A stretch of 64,000 nucleotides of DNA from Microbacterium sp. SSM24 (GTDB lineage: Bacteria > Actinomycetota > Actinomycetes > Actinomycetales > Microbacteriaceae): contig NZ_JAPDNQ010000001.1 of assembly GCF_025989145.1 (NCBI RefSeq), positions 1,116,001 through 1,180,000 of the forward strand, given 5' to 3'. The notes under the pieces were generated by a model. It was given only the letters and a program-made list of their open reading frames with translations. It did not search any database and had not been told where the DNA came from. Both the position numbers and the translations under genes were made by a program. Positions within the stretch are counted from its first letter, which is position 1; every line of letters starts with the position of its first letter. Of the stretch, positions 47,592 to 55,826 are shown piece after piece.

Positions 47592-48449
47592 GTGAGCGAA
47601 GGCGTCGAAGGCAACACCCGCACGATCGAAGGCTCGGTCGTCACCGACTTCCAAGGCCGCATGAGCTACGGGGGCTATCTCGAGCTCGACACGCTGCTCG
47701 CGGCGCAGCATCCGCTCAGCGATCCCGAACACCACGACGAGCTGCTGTTCATCATCCAGCACCAGACCACGGAGCTGTGGCTGAAGCTGGTGCTCCACGA
47801 GCTCTCCGCCGCGTGCCGGCTGCTGCGCTCCGACCAGCTCGCGCCCGCGCTCAAGTGCATCGCGCGCGTGAAGCACATCCAGAAGACGCTGACCGAGCAG
47901 TGGTCGGTGCTCGCGACGCTCACCCCCGCCGAATATGCGCAGTTCCGCGGCGTGCTGGGCAACGCCAGCGGCTTCCAGTCGGCGCAGTACCGCGCTGTCG
48001 AGTTCACCCTCGGCAACAAGAACGCCGCCATGCTGCGCGTGTTCGAATCCGACCCGGCCGCCCACGCGCTGGTGAAGCAGGCGCTCGAGGCGCCGAGCCT
48101 CTACGACGAGTTCCTCCGGATGCTGGCACGGTCGGGATATCCCATCCCGACCGAGGTGCTCGAGCGCGACGTCACGACGGCGTGGACGTTCACCCCCGGG
48201 CTCGTGCCGCTGTTCGCCGACATCTACGCCGATCCGCAGGCGCACTGGGCCGCCTACGAGACGTGCGAGGAGCTCGTCGACCTGGAGGACAACTTCCAGC
48301 TGTGGCGCTTCCGGCACTTGAAGACGGTCGAGCGGATCATCGGCTTCAAGACCGGTACCGGCGGCTCGAGCGGCGTGCCGTTCCTGCAGCGTGCGCTGCA
48401 GCTCACCTTCTTCCCGGAGCTGTTCGCGGTGAGAACGGAGATCGCATGA
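47592..48449 (+). CDS. kynA: Tryptophan 2,3-dioxygenase
   Basis: Heme enzyme opening the indole ring of L-tryptophan to N-formylkynurenine, the first step of the kynurenine pathway. 285 aa matches bacterial enzymes. Family blocks visible: MSYGGYLELDTLLAAQHPLS, HHDELLFIIQHQTTELWLKL (about 50-69, with the substrate/heme-pocket His and Glu), SGFQSAQYRAVEFTLGNK, and RFRHLKTVERIIGFKTGTGGSSG near the C-terminus with the proximal heme His. The GTG start is fixed by a TAGGCT box 6 nt upstream (leaderless). It is followed by an amidohydrolase and kynureninase on the same strand. Confidence 0.96.
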   Translation: MSEGVEGNTRTIEGSVVTDFQGRMSYGGYLELDTLLAAQHPLSDPEHHDELLFIIQHQTTELWLKLVLHELSAACRLLRSDQLAPALKCIARVKHIQKTLTEQWSVLATLTPAEYAQFRGVLGNASGFQSAQYRAVEFTLGNKNAAMLRVFESDPAAHALVKQALEAPSLYDEFLRMLARSGYPIPTEVLERDVTTAWTFTPGLVPLFADIYADPQAHWAAYETCEELVDLEDNFQLWRFRHLKTVERIIGFKTGTGGSSGVPFLQRALQLTFFPELFAVRTEIA

Positions 48450-48533
48450 TCGGGGTCAGTCCGAGGCGGTTGTCGAGGAGCGCCGCCAGGCGCGTATCGA
48501 GACACGCGGTGCGCACCGAGATCGGTCGCTGAC

Positions 48534-49508
48534 GTGCACGCCGACCCGTTCGCCTTGCGGGACCTCCTCGGCCCTGCGGCGCAGGTGTGCCGCGGCGCCC
48601 TCACCGGCGAATCCGGGGTGTCGCTGCCGCCGTTCACCGACCATCACGTGCACCTGCATCTCATCGACGAGCACCGGCTCGCCGATGGCGGGCTCGCGGG
48701 CGTGGTCGACCTCGGGGGCGATCCGGTCGAGCTGGCGCGACGGGGCGACGGGATCCCGCACGTCGCCTACGCCGGGGCGTTCCTCACACGCGTCGGTGGG
48801 TACCCGTCGGGGCGCGGCTGGGCGCCCGACGCCATCGTGCGCACCGTGACCGACCCGTCGCAGCATCCTGGCGTGCCCGGCGGCGCCGCCACCGCCGTCG
48901 ACGAGCAGGCCTCGTTCGGAGCATCCGTCGTGAAGGTCGCGCTCAACGCGGCGGTCGGCCCGGTGTTCGACCCGGAGACGCTCGACGCGATCGTGGCCGC
49001 CGCGCGCGTGCACGGCATGCCGGTCGTCGCCCACGTCGAGGGCCCGGGAATGACCGCGCTCGCGCTCGAGGCCGGGGTGGACGTGCTGGCGCACACGCCG
49101 TTCAGCGAAGTGCTCGACGCCTCGGTCATCGCGCGGGCGGCGGCATCCGGTCAGCGGTGGATCTCGACGCTCGACATCCACGGCGGGGATCCCGTGGGCG
49201 CCCGCACGGCGTCCTCGAACCTCGCCGCCTTCGTCGCCGCCGGAGGATCGGTGCTCTACGGCACCGACCTCGGCAACGGCGACCGCCGGGTCGGGGTCCT
49301 GGCCGGCGAGCTGGCGGCGCTGGACCGCGCGGGTGTCCGCGGAGCCGCACTTGTCGCCGCGCTGTGCGACCCGTGGCCGGGGGCTTCGATCACCGGAGTC
49401 GCCACCTTCATCCCCGGCCCGCCGCCCGCCTCGCTCGACGATGTCGCCGCGTGGCTCGGCGGCGCGACCGTCGTCCCCTCCGAGGAGCTCATCCATGACG
49501 ACCACTGA
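48534..49508 (+). CDS. Amidohydrolase-family protein between kynA and kynU
   Basis: 324 aa from GTG 48534. The N-terminal metal motif TDHHVHLHL (about 35-43) and later VVAHVEG and GTDLG segments mark a metal-dependent amidohydrolase (TIM barrel). Its place between tryptophan dioxygenase and kynureninase is that of N-formylkynurenine formamidase. No KynB-type or alpha/beta-hydrolase formamidase gene lies in the window, so this may be the hydrolase that removes the formyl group (inference from context). The reading frame ends 14 bp inside the start of kynU, so the two are translationally coupled. Confidence 0.8.
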   Translation: MHADPFALRDLLGPAAQVCRGALTGESGVSLPPFTDHHVHLHLIDEHRLADGGLAGVVDLGGDPVELARRGDGIPHVAYAGAFLTRVGGYPSGRGWAPDAIVRTVTDPSQHPGVPGGAATAVDEQASFGASVVKVALNAAVGPVFDPETLDAIVAAARVHGMPVVAHVEGPGMTALALEAGVDVLAHTPFSEVLDASVIARAAASGQRWISTLDIHGGDPVGARTASSNLAAFVAAGGSVLYGTDLGNGDRRVGVLAGELAALDRAGVRGAALVAALCDPWPGASITGVATFIPGPPPASLDDVAAWLGGATVVPSEELIHDDH

Positions 49509-50757
49509 CCCGCACGCCGCCGTCGGAGCGCAGCTCGAGTCCGAGGCATCCGCCCTCGACGCCGCCGACCCGCTGCGGCATCACCGCGACGCGTTCGTCG
49601 GCGCCGAGACGTCTCTCGTCTACTTCGACGGCAACTCGCTCGGACGTCCGCCGCGCGCCAGCGTCGAGCGGCTCTCGCGGTTCGCGACGCAGGAGTGGGG
49701 CGGCCGCCTCATCCGCGGATGGGACGAGTCGTGGATGCAGCTCCCGTTCGAGATCGGCGACACGATCGGCCGCGCGGTGATCGGCGCCGCGCCCGGCCAG
49801 ACCGTGGTCGGCGACTCCACGACGGTGCTGCTGTACAAGCTGGTGCGAGCGGCCTTCGACGCGCAGCACGCCGCCGATCCGGCCCGCGTGGAGATCGTCG
49901 TCGACCGCGACAACTTCCCCACCGACCGCTACCTCGTCGACGGCATCGCCCGCGAGCGCGGCGGGCGCGTGCGGTGGATCGACGTCGACCTCTCGTCGGG
50001 CGTCACGGCCGACGCGCTGCGCGCGGCGGTCGGGCCTGCGACCGCGGTCGTGCTGCTCAGTCACGTCGCGTACCGGTCGGGATATCTGGCGGATGCCGCG
50101 GCCTTCACCGAGATCGCCCACGAGGCCGGAGCGCTCGTCGTGTGGGACCTGTGCCACTCGGCCGGGTCGGTGCCGGTGCGGGCGGACGAGTGGCGCTTCG
50201 ACCTCGCCGTCGGCTGCACGTACAAGTACCTCAACGGCGGTCCCGGCTCCCCCGCGTTCGCCTACGTCGCCACCCGGCATCAGGAGGCGCTCGCTCAGCC
50301 GATCCAGGGCTGGATGGGCACGGCCGACGTGTTCACGATGGGGCCGGAGTACCGGCCCGCCGACGGGATGCGGCGGTTCCTCTCCGGCACACCGCCGATC
50401 GTCGGGATGCTCGCGATGCAGGACACGCTCGCGCTGATCGAGGATGCCGGGATCGACGCGATCCGCGCGAAGTCCGTCGCGCTCACCGACTTCGCCGTGC
50501 GCGTGTCGGACGTGCTGCTCGCCCCGCTCGGCGTCGAGGTGGCCTCGCCTCGCGATGCCGGAGCGCGCGGCGGGCACGTGACGCTGTCGCACCCGGCGAT
50601 GCGCGCGGTGACCGCACGGCTGTGGCGCGACGACGTCATCCCGGACTACCGCGACCCGGGCGGGCTGCGGATCGGCCTCTCGCCGCTGTCGACGCGCTTC
50701 GCCGAGACCCTGTCGGGCCTGCGTGCCGTCGAGGAGGCCGTCCGCCTCGTGGCCTGA
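49495..50757 (+). CDS. kynU: Kynureninase
   Basis: PLP enzyme that cleaves kynurenine to anthranilate and alanine. 420 aa from ATG 49495, which follows GAGGAG and overlaps the previous gene. Typical blocks: VYFDGNSLGRPP (about 41-52), VVGDSTTVLLYKLVRAA, RDNFPTDRYLV, LLSHVAYRSGYL, VVWDLCHSAGSVPV and the PLP-lysine motif GCTYKYLNGGPGSPAF near 240-255. With kynA and the amidohydrolase it forms a pathway from tryptophan to anthranilate and alanine. A long inverted repeat follows the stop. Confidence 0.96.
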   Translation: MTTTDPHAAVGAQLESEASALDAADPLRHHRDAFVGAETSLVYFDGNSLGRPPRASVERLSRFATQEWGGRLIRGWDESWMQLPFEIGDTIGRAVIGAAPGQTVVGDSTTVLLYKLVRAAFDAQHAADPARVEIVVDRDNFPTDRYLVDGIARERGGRVRWIDVDLSSGVTADALRAAVGPATAVVLLSHVAYRSGYLADAAAFTEIAHEAGALVVWDLCHSAGSVPVRADEWRFDLAVGCTYKYLNGGPGSPAFAYVATRHQEALAQPIQGWMGTADVFTMGPEYRPADGMRRFLSGTPPIVGMLAMQDTLALIEDAGIDAIRAKSVALTDFAVRVSDVLLAPLGVEVASPRDAGARGGHVTLSHPAMRAVTARLWRDDVIPDYRDPGGLRIGLSPLSTRFAETLSGLRAVEEAVRLVA

Positions 50758-50771
50758 GCCTCTGGCTCGGT

Positions 50772-50835
50772 CCGTTTGTGCGGGCAAATGCGCGCTCAGG
50801 TCAGCGTGTTGGCGCACATTCGCCCGCACAAACGG
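50772..50835. repeat. Long imperfect inverted repeat after kynU
   Basis: Arms 50772-50795 and 50812-50835 pair at 22 of 24 positions (outer 14 perfect, CCGTTTGTGCGGGC) across a 16-nt loop. There is no T-tract on either side. It could act as a terminator or be a REP-like dispersed palindrome; the next gene has its own promoter box 40 bp further on. Confidence 0.8.
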
Positions 50836-50886
50836 CTTCGTTCACAGGGGGAGTGACGGATGCCGCGCCGGCCGTACACTGGCGCG

Positions 50887-52284
50887 ATGAGCAATGAGGC
50901 TCCCGGCCTGCCCGAGGCCGCAGCATCCCTCGCCCCTGCCCGGCTCTCCCGCGGCACGATCGCCCGTTACGCCACCGGATCCCTCGGCACGGGCGGATTC
51001 GCCACGCTGCCGGGGCTGGTGCTGACCTACTACCTGACGGACTCGCTGGGCGTCGCCGCCCTCGCGGCCGGTCTCGTGATCGTCCTCGCCAAGGTGTGGG
51101 ACGTCGTGATCGACCCGGTCATCGGCGCCCTGACCGACCGCGACCTCGCGCGCCACGGCACCCGCCGCCGTCTGATGCTCGTCGGCGCGTGCAGCCTGCC
51201 CGTGCTCTTCGCCCTCACGTTCGCGGTGCCGCCCGCCGTCGGACCGGCCGTCGCCGCGATCTGGGTCTTCCTCGCGTTCACACTCACTGCGACGGCGTTC
51301 AGCCTCTTCCAGGTGCCGTACATCGCGCTCCCCGCCGAGCTCACCCCCGACTACGACGAGCGCACGCGCCTGCTGACCTGGCGGGTGGTCGTGCTGACGC
51401 TCGCGATCCTCCTCTTCGGCGCCGGCGGTCCGGCGCTGCGGCGCACGAGCGACGACCCCGTCACCGGCTACCTCGTCATGGGGGTGGTCGCGGGAGTCGT
51501 GATCGCGCTCGGGATGCTCGTCGCGACTACCGTCGCGCGGCGCGCCCGCGCAACCGCACGGACCGATTCCCCCGAGGCGACGCCGTCGATCCGCGAGCAC
51601 TTCAGCGAAGGCATCCGCTCGCTCCGGCGCAGCGCGCCGTTCCGGGCGCTGCTGTCGACGTTCGTGCTCCAGGCCCTCGCGACCGGCCTCATGCTCGCGG
51701 GCGCGCAGTACGTCGCGACGTGGGTGCTGCACTCCGAGGCCGCCGTCGAGCTGCTGTTCGTCGCGCTGATCGCCCCCGCCCTGTTCGCGGCGCCCGCGTG
51801 GGGCGTCGTCGCCCGCCGCATCGGCAAGGAGCGCGCCTTCGCGATCGCGAGCGTCGTCTTCGGCCTCGCGGCGCTGTCGATCCTCGGGGTGCTGTGGGCG
51901 CCCGGCGACTGGATCTACGCGCCGGTCGCCGTCGCGGGCATCGCGTACGCGGGCATGCAGTCGCTGCCGATGGCGATGCTGCCCGACGTCATCTCGCACG
52001 ACGAGCGCACGAACGGCCCCGGTCGGGCGGGAGCGTTCAGCGGCGTGTGGACGGCGGGCGAGACGGTCGGCTTCGCGCTCGGCGCCACGACGCTGTCTCT
52101 CATCCTCGCGGCGACGGGGTACGTCTCATCCACGGCCGGTGAGACGGTGGTGCAGCCGGATGCCGCGATCACCGGCATCGTCGTGAGCTTTAGCCTGGCT
52201 CCCGCCGTGCTCATCGCGATCAGCCTGCTCGCCCTGCGCCGGTACCCGCTGCGTCGCGGCGACATCCAGTCGCAGCAGGCATGA
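50887..52284 (+). CDS. MFS transporter, GPH (glycoside-pentoside-hexuronide:cation) type
   Basis: 465 aa with twelve predicted membrane segments. The cytoplasmic loop AKVWDVVIDPVIGALTDRDLARHGTRRRLML (about 59-89) is the diagnostic GPH/MFS_2 motif (D-P-x-x-G-x-x-x-D-R...GRRR). The second half carries AMLPDVISHDERTNG, also typical. The substrate is unknown; the following ALDH and GMC oxidoreductase genes suggest an alcohol or aldehyde-forming compound. ATG 50887 has a TACACT box 6 nt upstream and no ribosome site, so the message is probably leaderless. Confidence 0.9.
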   Translation: MSNEAPGLPEAAASLAPARLSRGTIARYATGSLGTGGFATLPGLVLTYYLTDSLGVAALAAGLVIVLAKVWDVVIDPVIGALTDRDLARHGTRRRLMLVGACSLPVLFALTFAVPPAVGPAVAAIWVFLAFTLTATAFSLFQVPYIALPAELTPDYDERTRLLTWRVVVLTLAILLFGAGGPALRRTSDDPVTGYLVMGVVAGVVIALGMLVATTVARRARATARTDSPEATPSIREHFSEGIRSLRRSAPFRALLSTFVLQALATGLMLAGAQYVATWVLHSEAAVELLFVALIAPALFAAPAWGVVARRIGKERAFAIASVVFGLAALSILGVLWAPGDWIYAPVAVAGIAYAGMQSLPMAMLPDVISHDERTNGPGRAGAFSGVWTAGETVGFALGATTLSLILAATGYVSSTAGETVVQPDAAITGIVVSFSLAPAVLIAISLLALRRYPLRRGDIQSQQA

Positions 52285-52342
52285 GATCGCGTTCCAGCAA
52301 CGCCGACGTAGACTGAGACCCCCCGCCCGAAGGAGAGCGCTC

Positions 52343-54130
52343 GTGCCCCAGGCCGCCCCTGCGAAATCGTCCGCCCGCACGTCCGCTCTGCCCGACGAGG
52401 AGTCCACGGCCCTCGATGCCGCGATCGCCGAGCTCGAGACCGGCTCCCGCACGTGGTCCCACCTGACGCTCGACCAGCGCGCTCGCCTGATCGGCCGCGT
52501 CCGCGCGTCGGTCGCCGTCGTCGCCGAGGAGTGGGCCGACGTCGCCGCATCGTCGAAGGGGCTCGAGCCGGGGCATCCGCTCGCCGGCGAGGAATGGCTC
52601 TCGGGACCGTACGCGACGCTCGTCGCCCTCGACGCCTACCGCGATGCGCTCGCGGCGCTGGCCAAGGGCGAGAGCCCGATGAAGAGCGTGAAGACGGATG
52701 CCGCGCCCGGCGGCCGCCTCCGCGCGCAGGTGTTCCCGCTGACCGCGATCGACGGCATGCTGCTGTCGGGCTACACCGGCGAGGTGTGGTTCCAGCCCGG
52801 CGTGACGGAGGCCGCGGTGCGGCGCGATGCCGGACTCGCCCAGCTCACCCCGACCGAATCCGGCGGAGTCGGCCTGGTGCTGGGCGCGGGGAACGTCACC
52901 TCGATCCCGGTGCTCGACGTGATGTACGAGCTGCTCGCCCACAACCGGGTCGCGATCCTCAAGGTCAACCCGACGCAGGACCCCCTGGTGCCCGTCTTCG
53001 AGCGGGCGCTCGCGCCGCTCATCGAACCCGGCTTCGTGCGCATCGTGCGCGGCGGCGGCGACGTCGGCGCCTACCTCGCCGAGCACCGCGGCATCGCCCA
53101 CGTGCACATCACCGGCGCAGCGCCCACCTTCGACGCGATCGTGTGGGGTCCGTCCTCGGGTCCGGGCGCCGCGGCGACGACCCGTCGCCGGCGCGAGGAC
53201 CGTCCGAGGCTCAAGAAGCCGATCACGGCCGAGCTCGGCGGCGTCTCGCCCATCATCATCGTTCCGGGCGAATGGAGCGACGCCGACCTCGTGTTCCAGG
53301 CCGAGCACGTCGCGACGATGCGGCTTTACAACTCCGGGCACAACTGCATCGCGGGCCAGGTCGTGCTGCTCAGCGCCGACTGGCCGCAGCGCGAGGCCTT
53401 CCTCGCGGCGCTGCGCACAGCCCTCGACGCGGCGCCCGCCCGGCCGGTCTGGTACCCGCGGAGCGCCGCGAAGCTGGCGGCCGCGGCATCCGATTATCCC
53501 GACGCGACGTGGTGCGCAGACGGCACGCGCGCACTCGTCGAGACCGAGCCCGGCGAGGCGGCGACGGCCATCGAGACCACCGAGTACTTCGCCCCGGTTC
53601 TCGGTGTCGTGGCGCTGCGCGGCAACGGCCAGGAGTTCCTGGATCGCGCGGTCGCCCACGCGAACGACGAGCTCGTCGGCACCCTCGGCGCGAACGTGCT
53701 GATCGACCCGGTGACGCAGGCCGCCCTCGGCGACGGCTTCGAGCGGGCCATGTCCGACCTGCGCTACGGCACGATCTCGATCAACTCCTGGACCGCCTTC
53801 GGCTTCCTCACGCCCACGCTGCCGTGGGGCGGGTTCCCCGGCGCCACCCTGCAGGACGTGCAGAGCGGCCTGGGCGTCGTCCACAACGCGCTGCTGCTCG
53901 ACCACATCGAGCGAGCCGTCACGCGTGGGCCGTTCCGTCCGTTCCCGCGGTCGCTCGCGCCGAGGGCGCTGAACCGCTCGCGCGGCCGGGCGTTCTCGGT
54001 GCTGCCGAAGCCCCCGTGGTTCGTCACCTCGCGCACCGGTGCCGCGGTGTCGGAGGGATTCACGCGCTTCCGCATCGACGGGAACTACGCGAAGCTCGCC
54101 GGCACGCTCGCGCAGGCGTTCCGGGCATGA
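52343..54130 (+). CDS. Aldehyde dehydrogenase superfamily protein (long, divergent form)
   Basis: 595 aa, about 100 longer than classical enzymes. The catalytic Cys lies in SGHNCIAGQVV (about 330-340) and the general-base Glu in ITAELGGVSPIII (about 294-306). The usual FTGS cofactor motif is replaced by HITGAAP, and a C-terminal extension after about 525 is present. The GTG start follows GAAGGAGAG and a TAGACT box at about 52310. It overlaps the GMC oxidoreductase gene by ATGA, suggesting that an alcohol is oxidised first by the latter and the aldehyde by this enzyme. The substrate is not predictable. Confidence 0.88.
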   Translation: MPQAAPAKSSARTSALPDEESTALDAAIAELETGSRTWSHLTLDQRARLIGRVRASVAVVAEEWADVAASSKGLEPGHPLAGEEWLSGPYATLVALDAYRDALAALAKGESPMKSVKTDAAPGGRLRAQVFPLTAIDGMLLSGYTGEVWFQPGVTEAAVRRDAGLAQLTPTESGGVGLVLGAGNVTSIPVLDVMYELLAHNRVAILKVNPTQDPLVPVFERALAPLIEPGFVRIVRGGGDVGAYLAEHRGIAHVHITGAAPTFDAIVWGPSSGPGAAATTRRRREDRPRLKKPITAELGGVSPIIIVPGEWSDADLVFQAEHVATMRLYNSGHNCIAGQVVLLSADWPQREAFLAALRTALDAAPARPVWYPRSAAKLAAAASDYPDATWCADGTRALVETEPGEAATAIETTEYFAPVLGVVALRGNGQEFLDRAVAHANDELVGTLGANVLIDPVTQAALGDGFERAMSDLRYGTISINSWTAFGFLTPTLPWGGFPGATLQDVQSGLGVVHNALLLDHIERAVTRGPFRPFPRSLAPRALNRSRGRAFSVLPKPPWFVTSRTGAAVSEGFTRFRIDGNYAKLAGTLAQAFRA

Positions 54131-55758
54131 GCCCGCGCCGGTCCGCCGAGCTGGTCGCGGACTACATCGTCGTCGGCGCGGGATCCTCCGGGGCGGCGCT
54201 GGCCGCACGCCTCAGCGAGGACCCCGCGGTCTCGGTGCTGCTGTTCGAAGCGGGCGGACCCGACTCCGCGCTCGAGCTGCACGTCCCTGCGGCCTTCTCC
54301 AAGCTGTTCCGCGGACCCTACGACTGGGGCTACGACACGGTGCCCCAGGAGCGCCTGGAGGGTCGCACCGTGTTCTGGCCGCGGGGCAAGACGCTCGGCG
54401 GCTCGTCGTCCCTCAACGCGATGATGTGGGTGCGGGGCTTCGCCGCCGACTACGACGAATGGGCCGAGACAGCGGGTCCGACGTGGTCGTGGCAGGCGCT
54501 GCTCCCCCGCTTCCGCCGCGTCGAGCGCACGGAGGGTCCGGCTGACGACGACCACGGCACCGCAGGACCTCAGGCCGTCGAGCACCAGCGCGACCCCCGG
54601 CCCCACACAGCGGCATTCCTCGAGGCTGCTCGTGAGGCGGGGCATCCGATCACCCCCGCCAATCTTGCGGAAGGTCAGGGCTTCAGCCAGACGATGGTGT
54701 CGCAGCACCGAGGCGCCCGCGCTTCGACGGCTGACGCGTACCTCAAGCCGGCGCGCCGGCGACGCAACCTGCGCGTCGTCACGAACGCGCTCGTGCGCCG
54801 CGTGACGTTCGTACCCGGCGACGACCAGCCGCGCGCATCCGGGGTCTACGTCGACATCGCCGGCGTCACCCGCCAGGCGACGGCGCGCCGTGAGGTGATC
54901 CTGTCGGGCGGCGCCATCAACACCCCGCAGCTGCTCATGCTCAGCGGCATCGGCCCGGCCGGTCATCTCGCCGAGCACGGCATCGACGTCGTGGTGGACG
55001 CGCCCGAGGTCGGCGAGAACCTGCAGGACCACCTCGTCGCGGGTCTCGCCCCCGAAGCGCGCGGCGGCACCCTGTACGGCGCCGAGAGTGTCGCCCAGCT
55101 GGGCCGCTACCTCGCTGCGCGCAAGGGCATGCTGACCTCGAACGTCGGCGAGGCGTGCGGGTTCCTGCGCACCGAGGTCGCGGACCGTGCCGGCGTGCCC
55201 GGCGTCCTCCCCGACATCGAGATCATCTTCGCGCCCGTCCCATATGTCGGCGAAGGACTCGTGCCGACCCCGGCCGAGGGCATCACGGTCGGCGCGATCC
55301 TGCTGCGCCCGAAGAGTCGCGGCACGATCCGTCTCGCGTCGGCCGATCCGGCCGAGAAGGCGGTGATCGATCCCGGCTATCTCACCGATCCGGACGGCCT
55401 CGACGAAGCGACGATGCTGGCCGGCCTCGCCGAATGCGAACGACTCATCGCGACCGACGCGCTGCGCGCGCTGACGACCGGCGGCTGGATCCAGCCCGAA
55501 GGCGGCGAGAGGATGTCGCCGACGGAGCGCGCCGAGCTCTCGCTCCGCCGCTACTCCCACACGCTCTACCACCCGGTGGGCACCGCGCGTATGGGAACGG
55601 ATGCGACGTCCCCCGTCGACCCCGAGCTGCGAGTGCGCGGCGTCAGCGGACTGCGCGTGGCCGACGCGTCCGTCATGCCGACCGTGATCCGCGGCCATAC
55701 GAACGCCCCCACGATCGTCATCGGCGAAGTCGCCGCGGAGCTGATCCGCGCCCGCTGA
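54127..55758 (+). CDS. GMC-family FAD-dependent alcohol oxidoreductase (choline-dehydrogenase-like)
   Basis: 543 aa. N-terminal Rossmann motif YIVVGAGSSGAALAARLSED (about 13-32) binds FAD; WPRGKTLGGSSSLNAMMWVRG (about 84-104) and REVILSGGAINTPQLLMLSGIGP (GMC signature 2) follow. The C-terminal active-site pair is in YSHTLYHPVGTARMG and RGHTNAPTIVIGE. It oxidises a primary alcohol; choline is the best-known substrate, but sequence alone cannot decide. The start overlaps the ALDH stop (54127-54130). A 14-bp terminator stem follows. Confidence 0.92.
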   Translation: MSPRRSAELVADYIVVGAGSSGAALAARLSEDPAVSVLLFEAGGPDSALELHVPAAFSKLFRGPYDWGYDTVPQERLEGRTVFWPRGKTLGGSSSLNAMMWVRGFAADYDEWAETAGPTWSWQALLPRFRRVERTEGPADDDHGTAGPQAVEHQRDPRPHTAAFLEAAREAGHPITPANLAEGQGFSQTMVSQHRGARASTADAYLKPARRRRNLRVVTNALVRRVTFVPGDDQPRASGVYVDIAGVTRQATARREVILSGGAINTPQLLMLSGIGPAGHLAEHGIDVVVDAPEVGENLQDHLVAGLAPEARGGTLYGAESVAQLGRYLAARKGMLTSNVGEACGFLRTEVADRAGVPGVLPDIEIIFAPVPYVGEGLVPTPAEGITVGAILLRPKSRGTIRLASADPAEKAVIDPGYLTDPDGLDEATMLAGLAECERLIATDALRALTTGGWIQPEGGERMSPTERAELSLRRYSHTLYHPVGTARMGTDATSPVDPELRVRGVSGLRVADASVMPTVIRGHTNAPTIVIGEVAAELIRAR

Positions 55759-55783
55759 GCCGCTGCCGCTGATCCGCGCCCGT

Positions 55784-55820
55784 CGGCCGCGCCCGGGTGC
55801 CAGAGTCCCGGGTGCGGCCG
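55784..55820. terminator. Bidirectional terminator between the GMC gene and the LANTG protein gene
   Basis: 55784-55797 pairs with 55807-55820 over 14 positions (one G-U in the plus RNA) around a 9-nt loop. It lies between convergent stops at 55758 and 55827. No T-tract is seen. Confidence 0.75.
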
Positions 55821-55826
55821 GACGGG

